Source: Epiperipatus broadwayi
Taxonomy: Eukaryota; Onychophora; Udeonychophora; Euonychophora; Peripatidae
Assembly (NCBI GenBank): GCA_028023455.1
Contig: JAQFVV010000206.1
Span: forward strand, 1,719,361-1,783,360
DNA: 64,000 nucleotides
Reading direction: 5' to 3'
The position numbers and the translations under genes were made by a program. Positions 25,470-37,840 of the stretch are shown piece after piece (within the stretch, counting starts at the first letter, position 1; every line of letters begins with the position of its first letter). The notes beneath the pieces are model-generated. The model was given only the letters and a program-made list of their open reading frames with translations, was not told the origin of the DNA and ran no database searches.

Positions 25470-26560
25470 TTATTAGTTGACAGAAGAGCTTGAAATTTCA
25501 ATATTAGATGAAGAAGGATTGCAGAGATGGGAAGAAGAGTATTTATCAGATATTTATTTTTTGGAATATAGTATGGTGAAAGCGAATAAAGATAAATTGT
25601 ACTAGCAAATGGAAGAAATTTAAAAATAAAAAAAATAAAAATAACAATGATTTTTAAGAGTTTAATTTGTTTTAACTAAATTAAGAAATATAAGAATAAG
25701 GATAGTGGAAATAACAAAACAGTTTTTATTAGAATGGAAGAGAGAAAAAAAAGTAATCAAAATTAGAAAAATAATTAAGTAATAAATAGAAAAAAAAGTA
25801 TAACTTTATTGTGATATATGACTTTAGGAGGTGGGGAATGGAGTTTCTAATCATACAGCTTATGCATAGAAACTTTTGACTTTATTTAAAAAGAAGTCAT
25901 TTTATATCACAAAACATCAAGTCTGCTTTTGAATTTTTAACATTTTCAAGTTCTTTTTAACCTTTATTTGATGTAGTTTTCTAGTTTCAAATTTAACACA
26001 CTGTTATAAATGTTTAATGATTTATACTTTAATTTTATGGCAATATTTTCAAACTATCCTTAAATTTTTTATCTAACGTCTTTTTTTTAAATATAAATAT
26101 AATAGCTTTTTATAAAAAGTTTATGATCTTTTTTTTTTAAAAAAAAAAAAATATTTATAAAGACTCTGCTTAGAAATTCAGTATTATAACTGCAATTTAG
26201 ATTAGAATTATTTTTGATTCCTCATTCCCCCTTCCCCTTGCTTTTAAATTTTTAATATGACCCCATTTCCATTTAGTATTTTTATATTTTGTGGTTTTTT
26301 TTTTAAATCATTTGCTGGTGGCTTCTGATAATTTAAAAGATGGTGATGCAATCATTTTCTCTTTCTGCATTACAATATGGCAACTTCATCTTATTCTTTA
26401 TGCTTCTACACCTTGTCCAATATCATTTATTATTAATTGATTGTCTGGGTGCTGCACTGAGTTATTTATATTGTTTTATCTTATTTATCTATTTTATAGA
26501 TATTTTTTTAACTATGAACTGACTTTCTGAAAAGAAAATCTAACTTTCATGCAAAAATTC
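25470..26560 (+). mobile_element. Third copy of the LINE C-terminus and 3' end
   Basis: The peptide relic RIAEMGRRVFIRYLFFGI (about 25517-25575) parallels the zinc-knuckle region of the 21.5 kb copy. The following block, aagaatataagaata-like sequence and then tcatacagcttatgcataga, aligns with 21700-21910 in the same order and spacing. The C-rich and T-rich blocks at 26210-26300 match 22290-22370. It is heavily decayed. Confidence 0.6.
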
Positions 26561-27180
26561 TCAGCTACTTGGAAAATATTAAACTTTACCCAAATTTGAA
26601 CTTGTCACATGAATGTAGAAGAAGAATTTGATAGACAATATAATGTAAACTTCTTAATTGGAAAAAAAATATCCTATAATTTTCATAACAATGTGTAATG
26701 TTCACTTGGTCATTTTAAGTTTTGTTTTAATATTGAATATTTTTTTATATCAAAAAATTTGAAGTATCAGCAAACACATCCCTATCAAATTAAATCCCAG
26801 ACAACAGAACTAATTTTATTTTCTATGATTTTCTATGTTCTGCCACTATAAATATTATAACACCCTTCTCTTTGTCACAAAAACTGCAAGAATAAAATGA
26901 TCATTTATTCAATTGCACCCAAATCTTTATTGAGATAATTTTAATGGCGTGATTAATACCATTATGTTGTATTTAAAAAGTTAAAATGTATTTACAATGC
27001 CTAGCATTTTTGACTTTAGTATTAATACCATAATTCATACTTGCTACCATCTTATTTTTTCATTAAGAGTTTTTTGATTAATATTTGATGAAAAATCATT
27101 TCTTTCTTGCTCTTCCCACAATCTCATAGATTTTTGCATAGTCTCATTCTTACTGTATTCTTATTTTGTTTTGATATTGT

Positions 27181-27183
<3 letters not shown>

Positions 27184-27215
<32 letters not shown>
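27184..27215. repeat. (TA)n microsatellite
   Basis: Sixteen uninterrupted TA units, the longest but one in the window. Confidence 0.95.
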
Positions 27216-27216
<1 letters not shown>

Positions 27217-27811
27217 TATGACATAAACTTGAATAATAATTTAAAGAGATAAAAATAAAGTTATTAATTATAAAATTGTTACTACAGAGCATTCATTATT
27301 TTAAAATTATATTGGAAATATTTTTCAAACAATATATCATTTTAAAATATTTTCAGTATGATAATATAAATATGATCATTCAAAATAGATTTACTTTAAT
27401 TCATTACAACAATAAAAGTTTATCTTCTTTTTTAAACTTATTATGCATAAATTGAATAACATGAAATAGTGTATAATGGTCTACTTAGATAAGTTGGAAA
27501 CTGTCTATGCAGGTCATATTTTAATACCTTGATAACTCTTTATTTACTTATAAAATTATAGCTTAACTCTCATGTATTCAGATTCTGACAATGATGCACA
27601 AGCAAATGATGAACAGAATGTTAAATTCTAGACTACTTTTATCTAAAATATCTAAGTTTCCAATTGAATATTATATGTGTAATAGTAAATTAATGTTAGA
27701 TTGTTAATAAGTAAGTATTTGATAAAATCTATATATATAATTCAATGTTTTCGTGCTGAAGTAAATATAATATACTATTTTTTCACACTTTTTTTAAAAT
27801 TACTTTATTCT

Positions 27812-27840
27812 GTTTCAGCTGAATCTGCAGCCTTCATCAG
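27812..27840 (-). other. Hammerhead-like core motif (CTGATGAA-hairpin-GAAAC)
   Basis: On the minus strand the 29 bases begin CTGATGAAGGCTG, have loop CAGATT and end CAGCTGAAAC. GGCTG pairs with CAGCT (one G-T pair). The sequence around it is not similar to the 4.2-5.6 kb foldback, so the motif recurs in a different context. Confidence 0.4.
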
Positions 27841-29459
27841 AAATCTGTAAACAATATATTTACCTTAACAGTAAAAAGTTTACTAATGTTAATGGTGAGA
27901 GATTAAGAGAAAAGAGAACTGATGCCAGATTAACAAATTTAAAAAAATGTATTATACAACACTAGTTAACTATAATGCTGTACAAACCTTTAAACATGAT
28001 GTTTAGTTAACCTATTTACTTATTAAGATAAATAATAAAATGATAAAAATAAAATAATTGTAATAACTATTTGAATTTAGATGGTAGTGATAAAATGTAA
28101 AAACAGGCAAGTAATTAAACCAATTTATTTGGTGATCATTATTTGAAAGTCCTTTTTGTTGAGTTCAACATTTTTTAATTTTCTATTGCTTCTTCATTTT
28201 GTCAGTTTGGAATTATAGAGTTTATTTCTGTAGATTTAGTTTTTTATTTTTTCCTTCTTTAACTTGCTTTGTTATGTAAATGTAAATTCGGATTAAGATT
28301 CATCCATACAAATATAATACCCTTCTTAACAAGAAAATGTTTCCATTTGATAGAGCTTTAACAAATAAAATATATAGTGCAGGGAAAACACTTTTTGGTA
28401 ATTCGGGTTAAGTTCAGTCTTATATTTCATGCTTTGGTGGATCTTCTCCAGATAATTAACTGGATTATATTGTGTCCAGACTAATGAACACACACTCAGC
28501 AAATTTAGCAATGTATATCTGTTAAAACCTTGTAATATATAAGGTTTTTCATGGTATGGGGTATATGATATCAGTAGCCTATTGTCTTCAATATTAGTGC
28601 CTAAGGAGCATCTGGTTTATTTGGATCTTGAAGTTCAGCAGTCACCACAAATATTTTTCAGACATTCTATAAGCCTGAGTGAAGGAGATGAATATCACAA
28701 GTGAACATCCATCCTAATAAAATATTTTATGATCCTTTTCATAAAAACACCTGACCATTGTTTAAAGTGCTCCTGCTTCAATTTATCTCATTTTTTAATT
28801 TTTTTTATTAATTAAAGCATGTAAATTATCTAATTTAATTAAATTTCAAATCTATAAACTATTTAATCTAATTAGGTTTCTTTCAATAACAAGTTTACTT
28901 ACTGCTTTTATAATTTCCAAATAATAACATACTATTCAACAAAAATTAAAAAAAACAGAACTTGATTAAACCTATGTCTTTTTTCCTTTTTTTTAAATGT
29001 ATTTTAAAAAGCTCAGAGAAAGTATAAGTAACTACTGTTTTAAATATTTTCTTTTATTTTCCTTTTTTTTTTTATAAATAAAACTCTTTTTACAGAGAAG
29101 AAAAATAGATTATAATCACTATTTTATTTAAAACTTGAAAAATAAAATTCATGTTTTCTCTATTCAATTTGTTAACTGCCTCCCCCTTAAGTGTGTCTTT
29201 TAAATAAAAAATCTAATAATTCTTTTTTATTTATTGTTATAAACTAACTATATTTAGTTATTCTTCCTGTTTACTTTATTCATGTAGCATGCATTTTAGC
29301 AAAAGTTACATAACTTTTTTCATTTGAAAAGTTATTAAAATTTCCCAACTATAATGTTGAGGTGAATAATTAATAAAATGTCTAATATCTTATTTACTAA
29401 ATACAACATGATCCCATGAAATGATGACTGATTTTTGGCATGCTACCTGCATGTCATCT

Positions 29460-29890
29460 CTGAACCAACATGTGTTACATAGAGACATAGCTTATCTATT
29501 TCACCAAAAAAACTTTAATGCTACTGTGCCTGGATCATGAGTTATGGCATGAATATAACTGTGAAGTATCATTGCATTATAAAACAACATGCTAATTTAG
29601 TTTGAAATTGGGTAAAACTACTACAGGAACATTTGAAGTCATTCAAGCCTGTGTATGATAGAGAAACCATGAATCGTAATAATGTTTTCAAATAGTTTTC
29701 AAGATGGCATAACTTATTATCCAGACAAACTAACATTTAAAAATTTTTGTGGTTAATGGTTCACTATGTTACTGGTCAATACATACGTTGATTTAAAAAT
29801 AATAATGCAAACATTTGGAGAACGAACCATTAATTTTTTCACTCAGTTACTGGGTATAATTTGTGATTGAGCAATATATCTGATTTTGAT
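29460..29890 (+). pseudogene. Possible mariner-like transposase N-terminus relic
   Basis: At about 29605-29655 the + strand reads KLGKTTTGTFEVIQACV, preceded out of frame by KQHANLV. This resembles the N-terminal helix-turn-helix of mariner and GVQW3-type proteins (pattern: INIKFCxKLGKTATETxEMLxxAYG). Further on, NSFQDGITYY may correspond to the F-x-DGR segment. No catalytic region or terminal repeats were found. The match is short, so this is tentative. Confidence 0.4.
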
Positions 29891-31562
29891 CTCAATAAAA
29901 TAAAACAAAACAATTAGGTAGTATAAATATATAGATTTAAAACAAGATTAAATTAAACAAATATAGAGATTATATGACAAATTATAAATAAATTAACTTT
30001 CTTCAACTAGGTCATGCTAGTTTATTTATATTTTTGAAACACATACATATTCAGCATATACTTAAATTCTCAATAGAATAGCTAGAATTTTTGAGCCTTT
30101 ATGAGACATTTCAAAAAAAAGATCATTTTAATACTTATGATATATATTTTAATACTTTTATTACCATTCCTTAATTTAATGATTAATAATTAAAGAGCTT
30201 CTTAAGATACAGGAACCCAAATATATTGCTTTGGTTTATTTCATAATAGCTATGTTACTACTCTCTGTATAATTAAATGCAAGATCACAATTAAAAACTG
30301 TAAAGATAGTGATAAACTACCATGCTATCCATTCGCCATGATAGTTTTAATATGCCATATTGCTCTTCAGAGATTCTTATAAGCAATGTCTACAATTAGT
30401 CATATTGGAGTTCATTTTGTTGTCTGATTTTTATAATAACAATTGAAATGACACAAGTTATGATAAGTAATTTTTATTTTATATAGTTTATCTTGGGTTG
30501 CCTAGGGAATAAATAGCATTACAAAGACTGGAGAGGACAGCCTCAAACATGATCAAAATGTTTCTCATAAATATGATTTATTTTACTAACATATTAGGTG
30601 GCAAAAGTGTTAATAAATATTCATACATATATATGGTAGTTTGAGTTAATGTTAATAAATCTGCCATATGCAAAGTAAATTCCATTTACCAGAATTAAGT
30701 TATCCAAATAGTGAAATTTTATTATTATATTTTGTGTGATAATTAGATCAGTTAAATTATAACATTGATTAGTCATCGGATTAAGATAGTTCATGAATAT
30801 CTAATATATATTTCATCTGTTTACATTTTATCTATATAGCTGTCAATATTTTTACAGTCACATTTTTCAACAGTAAGTAAACGTTATTTTAAAAGCAGAA
30901 ATTTCTGTATTCGATGTCAGAGGGGAAAAATAAATGATTAGTCCTAACGAACTTTTGAAATTACAAACATTTATTTTACAATAATCTGCTTTTTTTTAGT
31001 GACAAAATTTTTTGTATTTTATGATCTTATCACTTCCAAAATAAATTTTGATTAAATCTAATTAATGAAAATTTAATTTGGTTCCAGTAGAAAACTTCTC
31101 ATTTCGTCTGATTGAAGGGAGAGAAATATAGAAAAATTAAATGCTTACATTTTTATAAGAAAAAAAAATGTTTTAGCTTTCCGAGTTTATATAATTTTTT
31201 TATAATATAATTTAAGCTATCACTATTAATATTTATATCCATTAACTGCTGTTTTAATAAAAATTCAGTGGTTATTAAATATGAAGTTCTCACACTCTGA
31301 TTGTTTATAGTGATTTCCGAATTGTTTACGGTTGCAGTAAAATCACACTATTATATAGATTTAGCTATACATTGTAACACGTTAATAAATTGAATACGTA
31401 AATACGATAGGAGCTGAAGTACAGATGGTCTCATTCTGTACTTTTTCGTTTATTGATAAATTTGTATTAATTTATATATAGTTTGCTGGGAAATTTACAG
31501 TAACTTCCGTTTCAGAAACATACTGTAACAATCTAATTATATTAACTATTTTTTATTTATAG
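29891..31562. other. Intron-side AT-rich sequence upstream of the first alpha2delta exon
   Basis: I searched this stretch for the exon coding the end of the VWA domain (family block: GxYYEIPSIGAIRINT-like) and did not find one. No other gene or repeat was recognised. The upstream intron is therefore probably longer than 2 kb and may reach the start of the window. Confidence 0.55.
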
Positions 31563-31646
31563 GAATATATTCCTGTTCTTAGCAGACCAATGGTTTTATC
31601 AGGGGAGAAACACTTTCTGTGGTCCAATCCATATTTGGATGCTATG
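31563..31646 (+). CDS. CACNA2D: alpha2delta exon (Cache region, RPMVL segment)
   Basis: 28 codons between acceptor tttatttatag and donor gtaaat, phase 0 at both ends. The peptide starts EYIPVLSRPMVLSGEK and ends WSNPYLDAM. In vertebrate alpha2delta-1 the matching segment has the same layout: an EY-x3-L-x-RPMVL block, a short charged loop with a Trp, then NVYLDAL. This is the start of the Cache module behind the VWA domain. The exon sits 124 bases upstream of the left end of the Merlin-type transposon at 31771. The exon coding for the end of the VWA domain should lie upstream but was not recognised in the window. Confidence 0.86.
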
Positions 31647-31770
31647 GTAAATATTGCTTATCTTTCTGAATTGCTTTCTTAAATATGCTCAAATATTTTT
31701 ATTTTTTACTATTTATTATTATGAGACTAAAATAAAAAAAAAAGGTTTTGTAATTTGTGTATATTTTTTT

Positions 31771-32919
31771 GGTAAAGGTTTACTGTAGCGGCTTCAAAGA
31801 AGCCACTATATATGTTGGCCCTCTATTGTTTAAAATTTAAACTAAATTGTTTGAAAATCTTACATATATGCTACTATATTACAAATAAATTAAAATTTAA
31901 TCAAATGTAAAAGATAATAAAAAAAAACATTAACCTTTTTAAAGAATTTGAATGTTGGATTAATTACACGACATTAATTAAAAGAATTACTTTTAATTTC
32001 TTTGAAAGTTAAGAATTTAAACTGTCTACAACTTAAGAATTTAAAATAAAAAAATATATGCTACTATATTACAATTACATTAAAATTTAATCAATGTAAA
32101 TTCCGTATATACTACAATATTACAATTACATGAAAATTTATTCAAATGTAAAAGATAATAAAAAAAACATTTACCTTTTTAAACATAATTATGTCCTATA
32201 CACACTAGGAAGTTGGAGAAAAAAGCGGTGTTGCTGTATCTACTTCTGGATGGCAAATTCATGCAGGTACGATGAAAATAAAGCTCTGCTAGTGCCAGAT
32301 TGGAATTTCAGCTTACACTTTGCTCTCATCCATGAGTTTTCAATATTCTGGGTGTGTATGTCTTGGTCTTCAGGATGCACGAAGTTGTCCTGATGGATGA
32401 CAACAGAATGCATATACACACCATTGTTGAGACTGCTGATGTTATTGTACACAGCTGAGCCATCTGAAATAATGTACATACCTGGTAAAATGAACCGCTG
32501 TATCAGGCCCTCCAGTGTATCAGCCGTCCTGTCTGCAACTTCTGTCAAGAAGCACTTTCTTGATGCTCTCTCTATACCGCCAAAGACCCAATGACCTCTC
32601 CGTATAGTCCCCCTGTGATATTTGCAGTGGAAATAATAGGTAGATACTTTAAATTCTTAAGTTGTAGACAGTTTAAATTCTTAACTTTCAAAGAAATTAA
32701 AAGTAATTCTTTTAATTAATGTCGTGTAATTAATCCAACATTCAAATTCTTTAAAAATATTAATTTTTTTTATTATCTTTTACATTTGATTAAATTTTAA
32801 TTTATTTGTAATATAGTAGCATATACGTAAGATTTTTAAACAATTTAGTTTAAATTTTAAACAATAGAGGGCCAACGTATATAGCAGCTTCAAAGAAGCC
32901 GCTATAGTAAACCTTTACC
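31771..32919 (-). mobile_element. Merlin-type DNA transposon, internally deleted, with ~270-bp terminal inverted repeats
   Basis: The termini are ggtaaaggtttactgtagcg at 31771 and its near-perfect complement ending at 32919. Inverted arms run 31771-32045 and 32648-32919. The flanks tattttttt (31762-31770) and tatttttta (32920-32928) match at 8 of 9 bases, fitting the 8-9 bp target duplication known for Merlin elements. Between the arms lie an internal duplication of arm sequence (32050-32190 repeats 31865-31945) and a transposase remnant on the minus strand. The element lies in an alpha2delta intron, 124 bases after an exon. The loss of the first catalytic residue makes it non-autonomous. Confidence 0.88.
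32240..32637 (-). pseudogene. Merlin/ISXO2-like transposase, C-terminal fragment
   Basis: An open minus-strand frame from about 32637 to 32240, some 130 codons, continues upstream into the inverted repeat without an initiation context. It reads KYHRGTIRRGHWVFGGIER, then TEVADRTADTLEGLIQRFIL, IISDGSAVYNNIS, VIHQDNFVHPEDQDIHTQNI and ENSWMRAK. These are the IS1595/ISXO2-like domain blocks: G-x-WVFGGIER, the second catalytic Asp in IISDG, and the catalytic Glu in NIENSWMRAK. The first catalytic Asp lies in the part that is missing. The lack of stops across 130 codons suggests a young copy. Two + strand open frames over the same bases are shadows. Confidence 0.87.
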
Positions 32920-32928
32920 TATTTTTTA

Positions 32929-34664
32929 TTTTTATAAGATTATTTGATTTGCAAATGATGTATACTGTATATTAGTAAAAATTATTATATATAAGGTTGC
33001 ATATGATATTTTAATGAAATTCTTTGTATCAGTGGCCTAAAAGTATTTATTTGTACTGTTATATGTTACGATCTATCTTAAATTTCATAATCTGTCACCA
33101 AGTGATACTTTTGATAATGAAGATAACAATTCATAAGAAATTAAATGTACACTATTTGTTTGCCCAAATAAAAATTGTAAAATACTAAAAAAGTAATCCT
33201 AAATGTTGGCATTAATAGTTGTAATTATATTAGTGCAACAATAATGTTAGATATTTTTTAATAGTTATTTCAAATGAACTGGTTGTTTTTTAAGGATCAG
33301 CAAATTTTTCTATTAACATATCAATGAGGAACATGTCACTTTCCAGATAGCAGTAAAAGATCAAAGTCTTTATTAAAGTTATTTAATAATGGGTAACCTA
33401 CATTTTTAAAAATATAAACAACTATAAATTCCATGTTTTAATATATAATCTATCAAAAATTTTACACTGTTGCATTGCTTATAATGTAGATTTTACATTT
33501 TTAATTTAGCCTATTTTATCCCTAAAATAACTTCAATGAAGACTTTTATCTTTTACTTTGTTTGAGAAGTGGATGCTCAGTTGTTAACCAAATAATGAAT
33601 TTTAAAAATTCATTATCCTTTAGGGAAAAAAGTCAATTCTTTTGTTTTGAAATTACTAATAAGAAAAATATTTGTTAATTTTATTGGTATAGTAGAAAAA
33701 AATTATATTTGCAACACTAATTCCCATCATTGAAGTTGATAAGAATTTTTTTTTATCTTTCAATTTTTATTTGGACAAATAAATATGTCCATTTCATTTT
33801 TTATGGATTGTTTCCTTCATTGCTTTTTTTCTCAGTAGGACCATCTAGTGGATAAACCATGAAACTCAAGACAGATTACATGCTATACAATACTAATATC
33901 TCTTTCAAGAGAATTTTCAACCTATTTTTTAAAAAAAAAAATTATAAGGATTCATCTTTTATTTATAAAATACTCAAATACATGATATGTGTGTACACAT
34001 TAAATCTCTTTCCAAAAGCTTCTTAAAGTAATTTAATAATAGAATATTGCAAAAGATAATGAGAAGGAGTGAAAAATGTTATAATGAATATGAGAAAATC
34101 TAAACATGAAAAATTTGGTACTAATCCAATTGGCTATTTGTTTCTTTTAAGCACTGCTTTACTGTCGTAAAACAATACTGGGGTAACTAATTAATCAATT
34201 GAAAATTCTTTGGATTTAAAAAAGGGATTTATCATAATAGTATTATGTAATTTATAAATTCAAGATGGAATCTAAAAATTATTAGTTTTCTTTGATAGGT
34301 TTTTTTATTTTGCAAATTTTTAATATTATTTGTCTTTTCAAATGGGTGGAGAGATAAGAAAAAATATGATCCATTCTAAGTTTTTAATGTTTCTTTGAAT
34401 TTCTGGTCATAATACTCCTTAATATTGACTTACAAAATTAATTGATGTATAATTTCAAACAACCTCTTTTAATATTTATAATTAACAGATTCGTTTTGGA
34501 AATTTTTATTCTTATTATTTGACTTTAAAAATAAATTTCTTCATTCTTATTTGCTTTTTAAAAAGTGAGAAGGAAGGAGGGGGGGAGAGAAAGGTAATGT
34601 ATTGTAGAAGTGTTGTTGACTTTGATAACAACAATAATTTTCACTTGCATTGAATACAAACTAC
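32929..34664. other. Intron sequence, nothing recognised
   Basis: AT-rich intron of the alpha2delta gene. I see no gene and no repeat that I can name. A purine run (aaggagggggggagagaaag) lies near 34572. Confidence 0.55.
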
Positions 34665-34673
34665 AAATCAAAC

Positions 34674-34780
34674 TATTGTCTTGCATTGGTGGTCGAGAGG
34701 TCAGCGCGACCGCCTTACAAGCAGTTGCCCGGGTTGCGGGTTCACGTCCCAGCCTATGCTATGACACTTGAAAAAAAAAA
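34674..34780 (+). mobile_element. tRNA-Val-like SINE or retrotransposed tRNA with poly(A) and 9-bp target duplication
   Basis: A tRNA-like body spans about 34684-34755. The A box reads tggtcgagagg (34690-34700) and the B box ggttcacgtcc (34739-34749). Between them is the anticodon arm ccgccttacaagcag, whose loop CTTACAA places UAC (valine) in the anticodon. The acceptor ends do not pair well and the D and anticodon stems have mismatches, so it is not a functional tRNA. A short tail and 12 A follow directly. The 9-mer aaatcaaac flanks it at 34665-34673 and 34781-34789, showing insertion through an RNA intermediate. The body is much more GC-rich than its surroundings. Confidence 0.8.
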
Positions 34781-35089
34781 AAATCAAACCAATATTCCAA
34801 ATAAAAATGAACTGGCTGGATTTGAAATAACAACATATTTTTTTAAAAAGCTTCAAATGAAACATTTCCTATTGAATTGGATTTCCACCACTTACCTGAT
34901 AGTTATTCACTTTTTGACTTCATGAAAATCCAAAAAATATGAGGCATCATCGTTTTCATTTTAAACCTAGTAATTTATTGGCTGCATGCATGGACTATGT
35001 AAAATGACTTTAAATTCTCTCTTATTTTTCTTTTTTCCATCATAGATGAACCAAGGTATCTAGATGAAGAATGTAAGGAAGTTTTATAT

Positions 35090-35145
35090 ATATATGTCAA
35101 AGCGTCAGCCAGGAAATGAACCTGGGTCAATGCTTGACAAAGGAA
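35090..35145 (-). repeat. Possible tRNA-like relic
   Basis: The minus strand reads ccaggttcatttcctggctg, a B-box-like sequence in a potential T-arm hairpin. There is no clear A box. It could be a decayed SINE or chance. Confidence 0.3.
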
Positions 35146-35761
35146 GTTTATTTTTACTTTTGTTTAATTAAAAATTTATAAAAATAATAATAAAACAATT
35201 TAAATGAATACAACCAAGTTTAATCCTTCCAGTTGCTTTTTAAATAAAAATATGTTAATAATATGATCAATGAAGAACACAAAATTTATTTCTAAATTAA
35301 AAATTTAAAGAAAAAAAGGAATTGTTGTAATGTACAGCACTGAAAAAATGTTTCTTTTTTATCTTTCAGTTTTGTTGTTGGTATAAATCTAGATTTTTGC
35401 TTTGTAAAGTACACTGAATCTTAAATTTATCAATAAATTATATTAGAATTATTTGGTGATGCAGTTGCAGTGTTTTAAAGAAACAATTAAATAGAAAATG
35501 GAATGTAGATAGCCAACTAGATCGGTACTAAAAATTCTATATTCATTTAAAGAACGATCTAAATTCTATTTAAAAATTTAGTTCCATTAACTTTCATCTT
35601 ATTAGTTTTGTTTTTAAACCTCCATCAAATTTCTTTTACTTTCCAGACATATATGGAACCAGTTTTGTTATTTAGCAAAAAAAGATTTCAGTTGTTTCTC
35701 AGTGATTTATTTATTTTCTTATCTGAGTATACATGATGCAATGCAATCCTGTTCTTACATC

Positions 35762-36333
35762 CAGTGCCAATCAGAGGGGGAGACAGGAGGGGCAGCTGCC
35801 CTGGGCCTCACAATATTAGGAGTTTCAATTTGGCAATTCAATATGTTAAACAAAAATATAGGAAAAGGCAAAGCGATGTCACAGCTTGTAGAACAGCCTT
35901 AATTTTACAGTTAAATTCCCCAAAAACATATTTGAGAAAAACTTTTGCAAACAGGCATACTATGAGTCGAAAATGTAAGTCAGTTTAGGAATGATGTGCC
36001 AATTTGATGATTCTGCGCTGAAGGCAACTGCAGTGCTCAGTGACTGGCAGAACTAATAGTCTCAGCCCCCTGTCAGTCAGTTCTGTGCTAACAGTGTTTT
36101 ACGATTCTAACAGTGCTAGAGTGAATCTACCCTATCCAAGTGCTATCTGGATCTGATCTGCTTGCTCGTTTCTGCAACTCATAACTAACTTCTCCCATAG
36201 TTCTGTTTTCGGACCCTAAGTAAAAACACTTGTTCCTTCTCTCTCGACCCTCCCCCACATTCTTATTTTGAATTTTAAAGGGCCTCTAAAATATTAGTTG
36301 CCATGAACCTCGCATTTTCTCTGAAAGGCCCTG
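35762..36333. mobile_element. Short non-autonomous hAT element with perfect 8-bp target duplication
   Basis: The 8-mer cttacatc lies at 35754-35761 and 36334-36341. The ends are cagtgccaatcagag at 35762 and, on the other strand from 36333, cagggcctttcagag, 12 of 15 identical. The GC-rich ggggcagctgccctgggcct block just inside the left end is typical of some animal hAT termini. Eight-base duplications and CAG-starting ends are diagnostic of hAT. No transposase is encoded; open frames at 35702-35988 run across the boundary and are incidental. Confidence 0.8.
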
Positions 36334-36341
36334 CTTACATC

Positions 36342-37840
36342 TATTATGGATTTTAAATCTTTCAGCTTTATATTGCAATTATAGTTGTGAAAAGTAGATT
36401 TAAATTATTATTTTATAATAAACAATCAATAATAATAAATATTAAAATACTAACATGTATATTTATTATGCCATTATTCAAAATTATTCATGTGTCTTAC
36501 CTAGAAGACAATGAACTAGAAAAATTTAATCGATTTAAAACTTATATATTTCTCAATTGATTTATTTTTTTTTTCTCCAATCAAAGTTTTTTAGACATCT
36601 CTCTACATGTATATGGGAAGGACTCAAATAGGAGATACTCTTTTATTGCTCAGTCGTCTTATACCGTAGCTAAAGGGCATTCAGATATTAATAATTACTT
36701 TCACTTTTGAGATTTAATCTTGAACTTTATATATGTATTAGCACTGTAATTGTTTAACATTATATATACATATATAATTGATAAGTCCTTTATATTATTT
36801 TTAGATGCTAAAACAAATTAAAAATAATATTTTTAATAATCAAAGTAAAGTGATACCTAATTTATAATTTGACAAAAACACATGAAACTACATTTGTATT
36901 ATAATTTTGTGAAATGAACTGACATTTTCAAAATATTATGCATCAGTTTTTCGATAGTATCTGTCAGAGATTAACATTTTATGGGTTTTTTTTATTTATA
37001 AATAAAGATTAAATCTTTTTTAAAGTAAACTTTTCTATGAAAATAAAGTTTTTTTTTCATCATGACAAGCTTTTATTGAAACACGTTTCATAAATAAATA
37101 AAAAATGAGAGTAACGTGACAGCTTATATATTAAACAAATGTAGTTGTAAATGTAACAAAAATAATGAATTGACGCAATATGAATATTATAAAAATTTCA
37201 CTTTATAATATATATTTGTGCAATGTGCTTAATTAACAAAGTTCAATATGCTAGCTGAAACAAATAAAACATTTGTGGTCACATTAACACTAAAACATAT
37301 TAAAGACATTAAAACAAATTAAACTTCAAATAAATTATAATGCTTAAGAAATATGGCAAAAAAAATACATTTGAAAGAATTTATCGTCTTTAGAATGGCG
37401 ACTCATTTTGAGATCCAGGAGGGGGGAAAAGGTAAAATAATAAATAAAAGTTTAAACTAAATTTTGCAATATCTAAGGAAACCAATCTATGACTGATAAA
37501 TACTAACTGCATAAATTATAATGACTAATTATATATATACTATTTAAAATTTTCGTACAACTATGAATTCATTCATTTAAATGATCATTTTAAAAATCTA
37601 CTCATAATTACTAAGATAAAATGATAATAAAATTTCAAGAAAAAGTATTGCAAATTGAATTCCCTTTTTTTAAAAAAGAAAAGATTATTACTATATTTAA
37701 ATTATGTGAAACTTTAATAAAGAATAAAAAAAAAAGATAAAAATAATTTATAACCAAATTTCAAAATAAATCCAAATTAATACTTGAGAAAAAAATTTGC
37801 AATACTATAATATGAAACAATATCCATATCTTTAAATACA
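36342..37840. other. Intron sequence, nothing recognised
   Basis: AT-rich sequence with poly-T and poly-A runs and no coding frame or named repeat. Confidence 0.6.

Larger units (their letters stand above)
26561..29450. other. Anonymous AT-rich sequence with one hairpin-motif repeat
   Basis: No gene recognised. A (TA)n microsatellite lies at 27184-27215. The region near 27770-27850 contains the hairpin motif described separately. A stretch at 28550-28760 has higher complexity but no coding frame that I recognise. Confidence 0.55.

Noticed and set aside
27184-27215. TA-rich tracts as possible origins or matrix attachment sites
   Set aside because: Simple repeats are frequent in this AT-rich sequence and nothing else supports a function.
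32130-32594. Two + strand open frames of 87 and 65 codons
   Set aside because: They are shadows of the minus-strand Merlin transposase fragment, which has clear family motifs.
34684-34755. Functional tRNA-Val gene
   Set aside because: Acceptor stem does not pair, stems have mismatches, and a poly(A) tail with a target duplication shows a retrotransposed copy.
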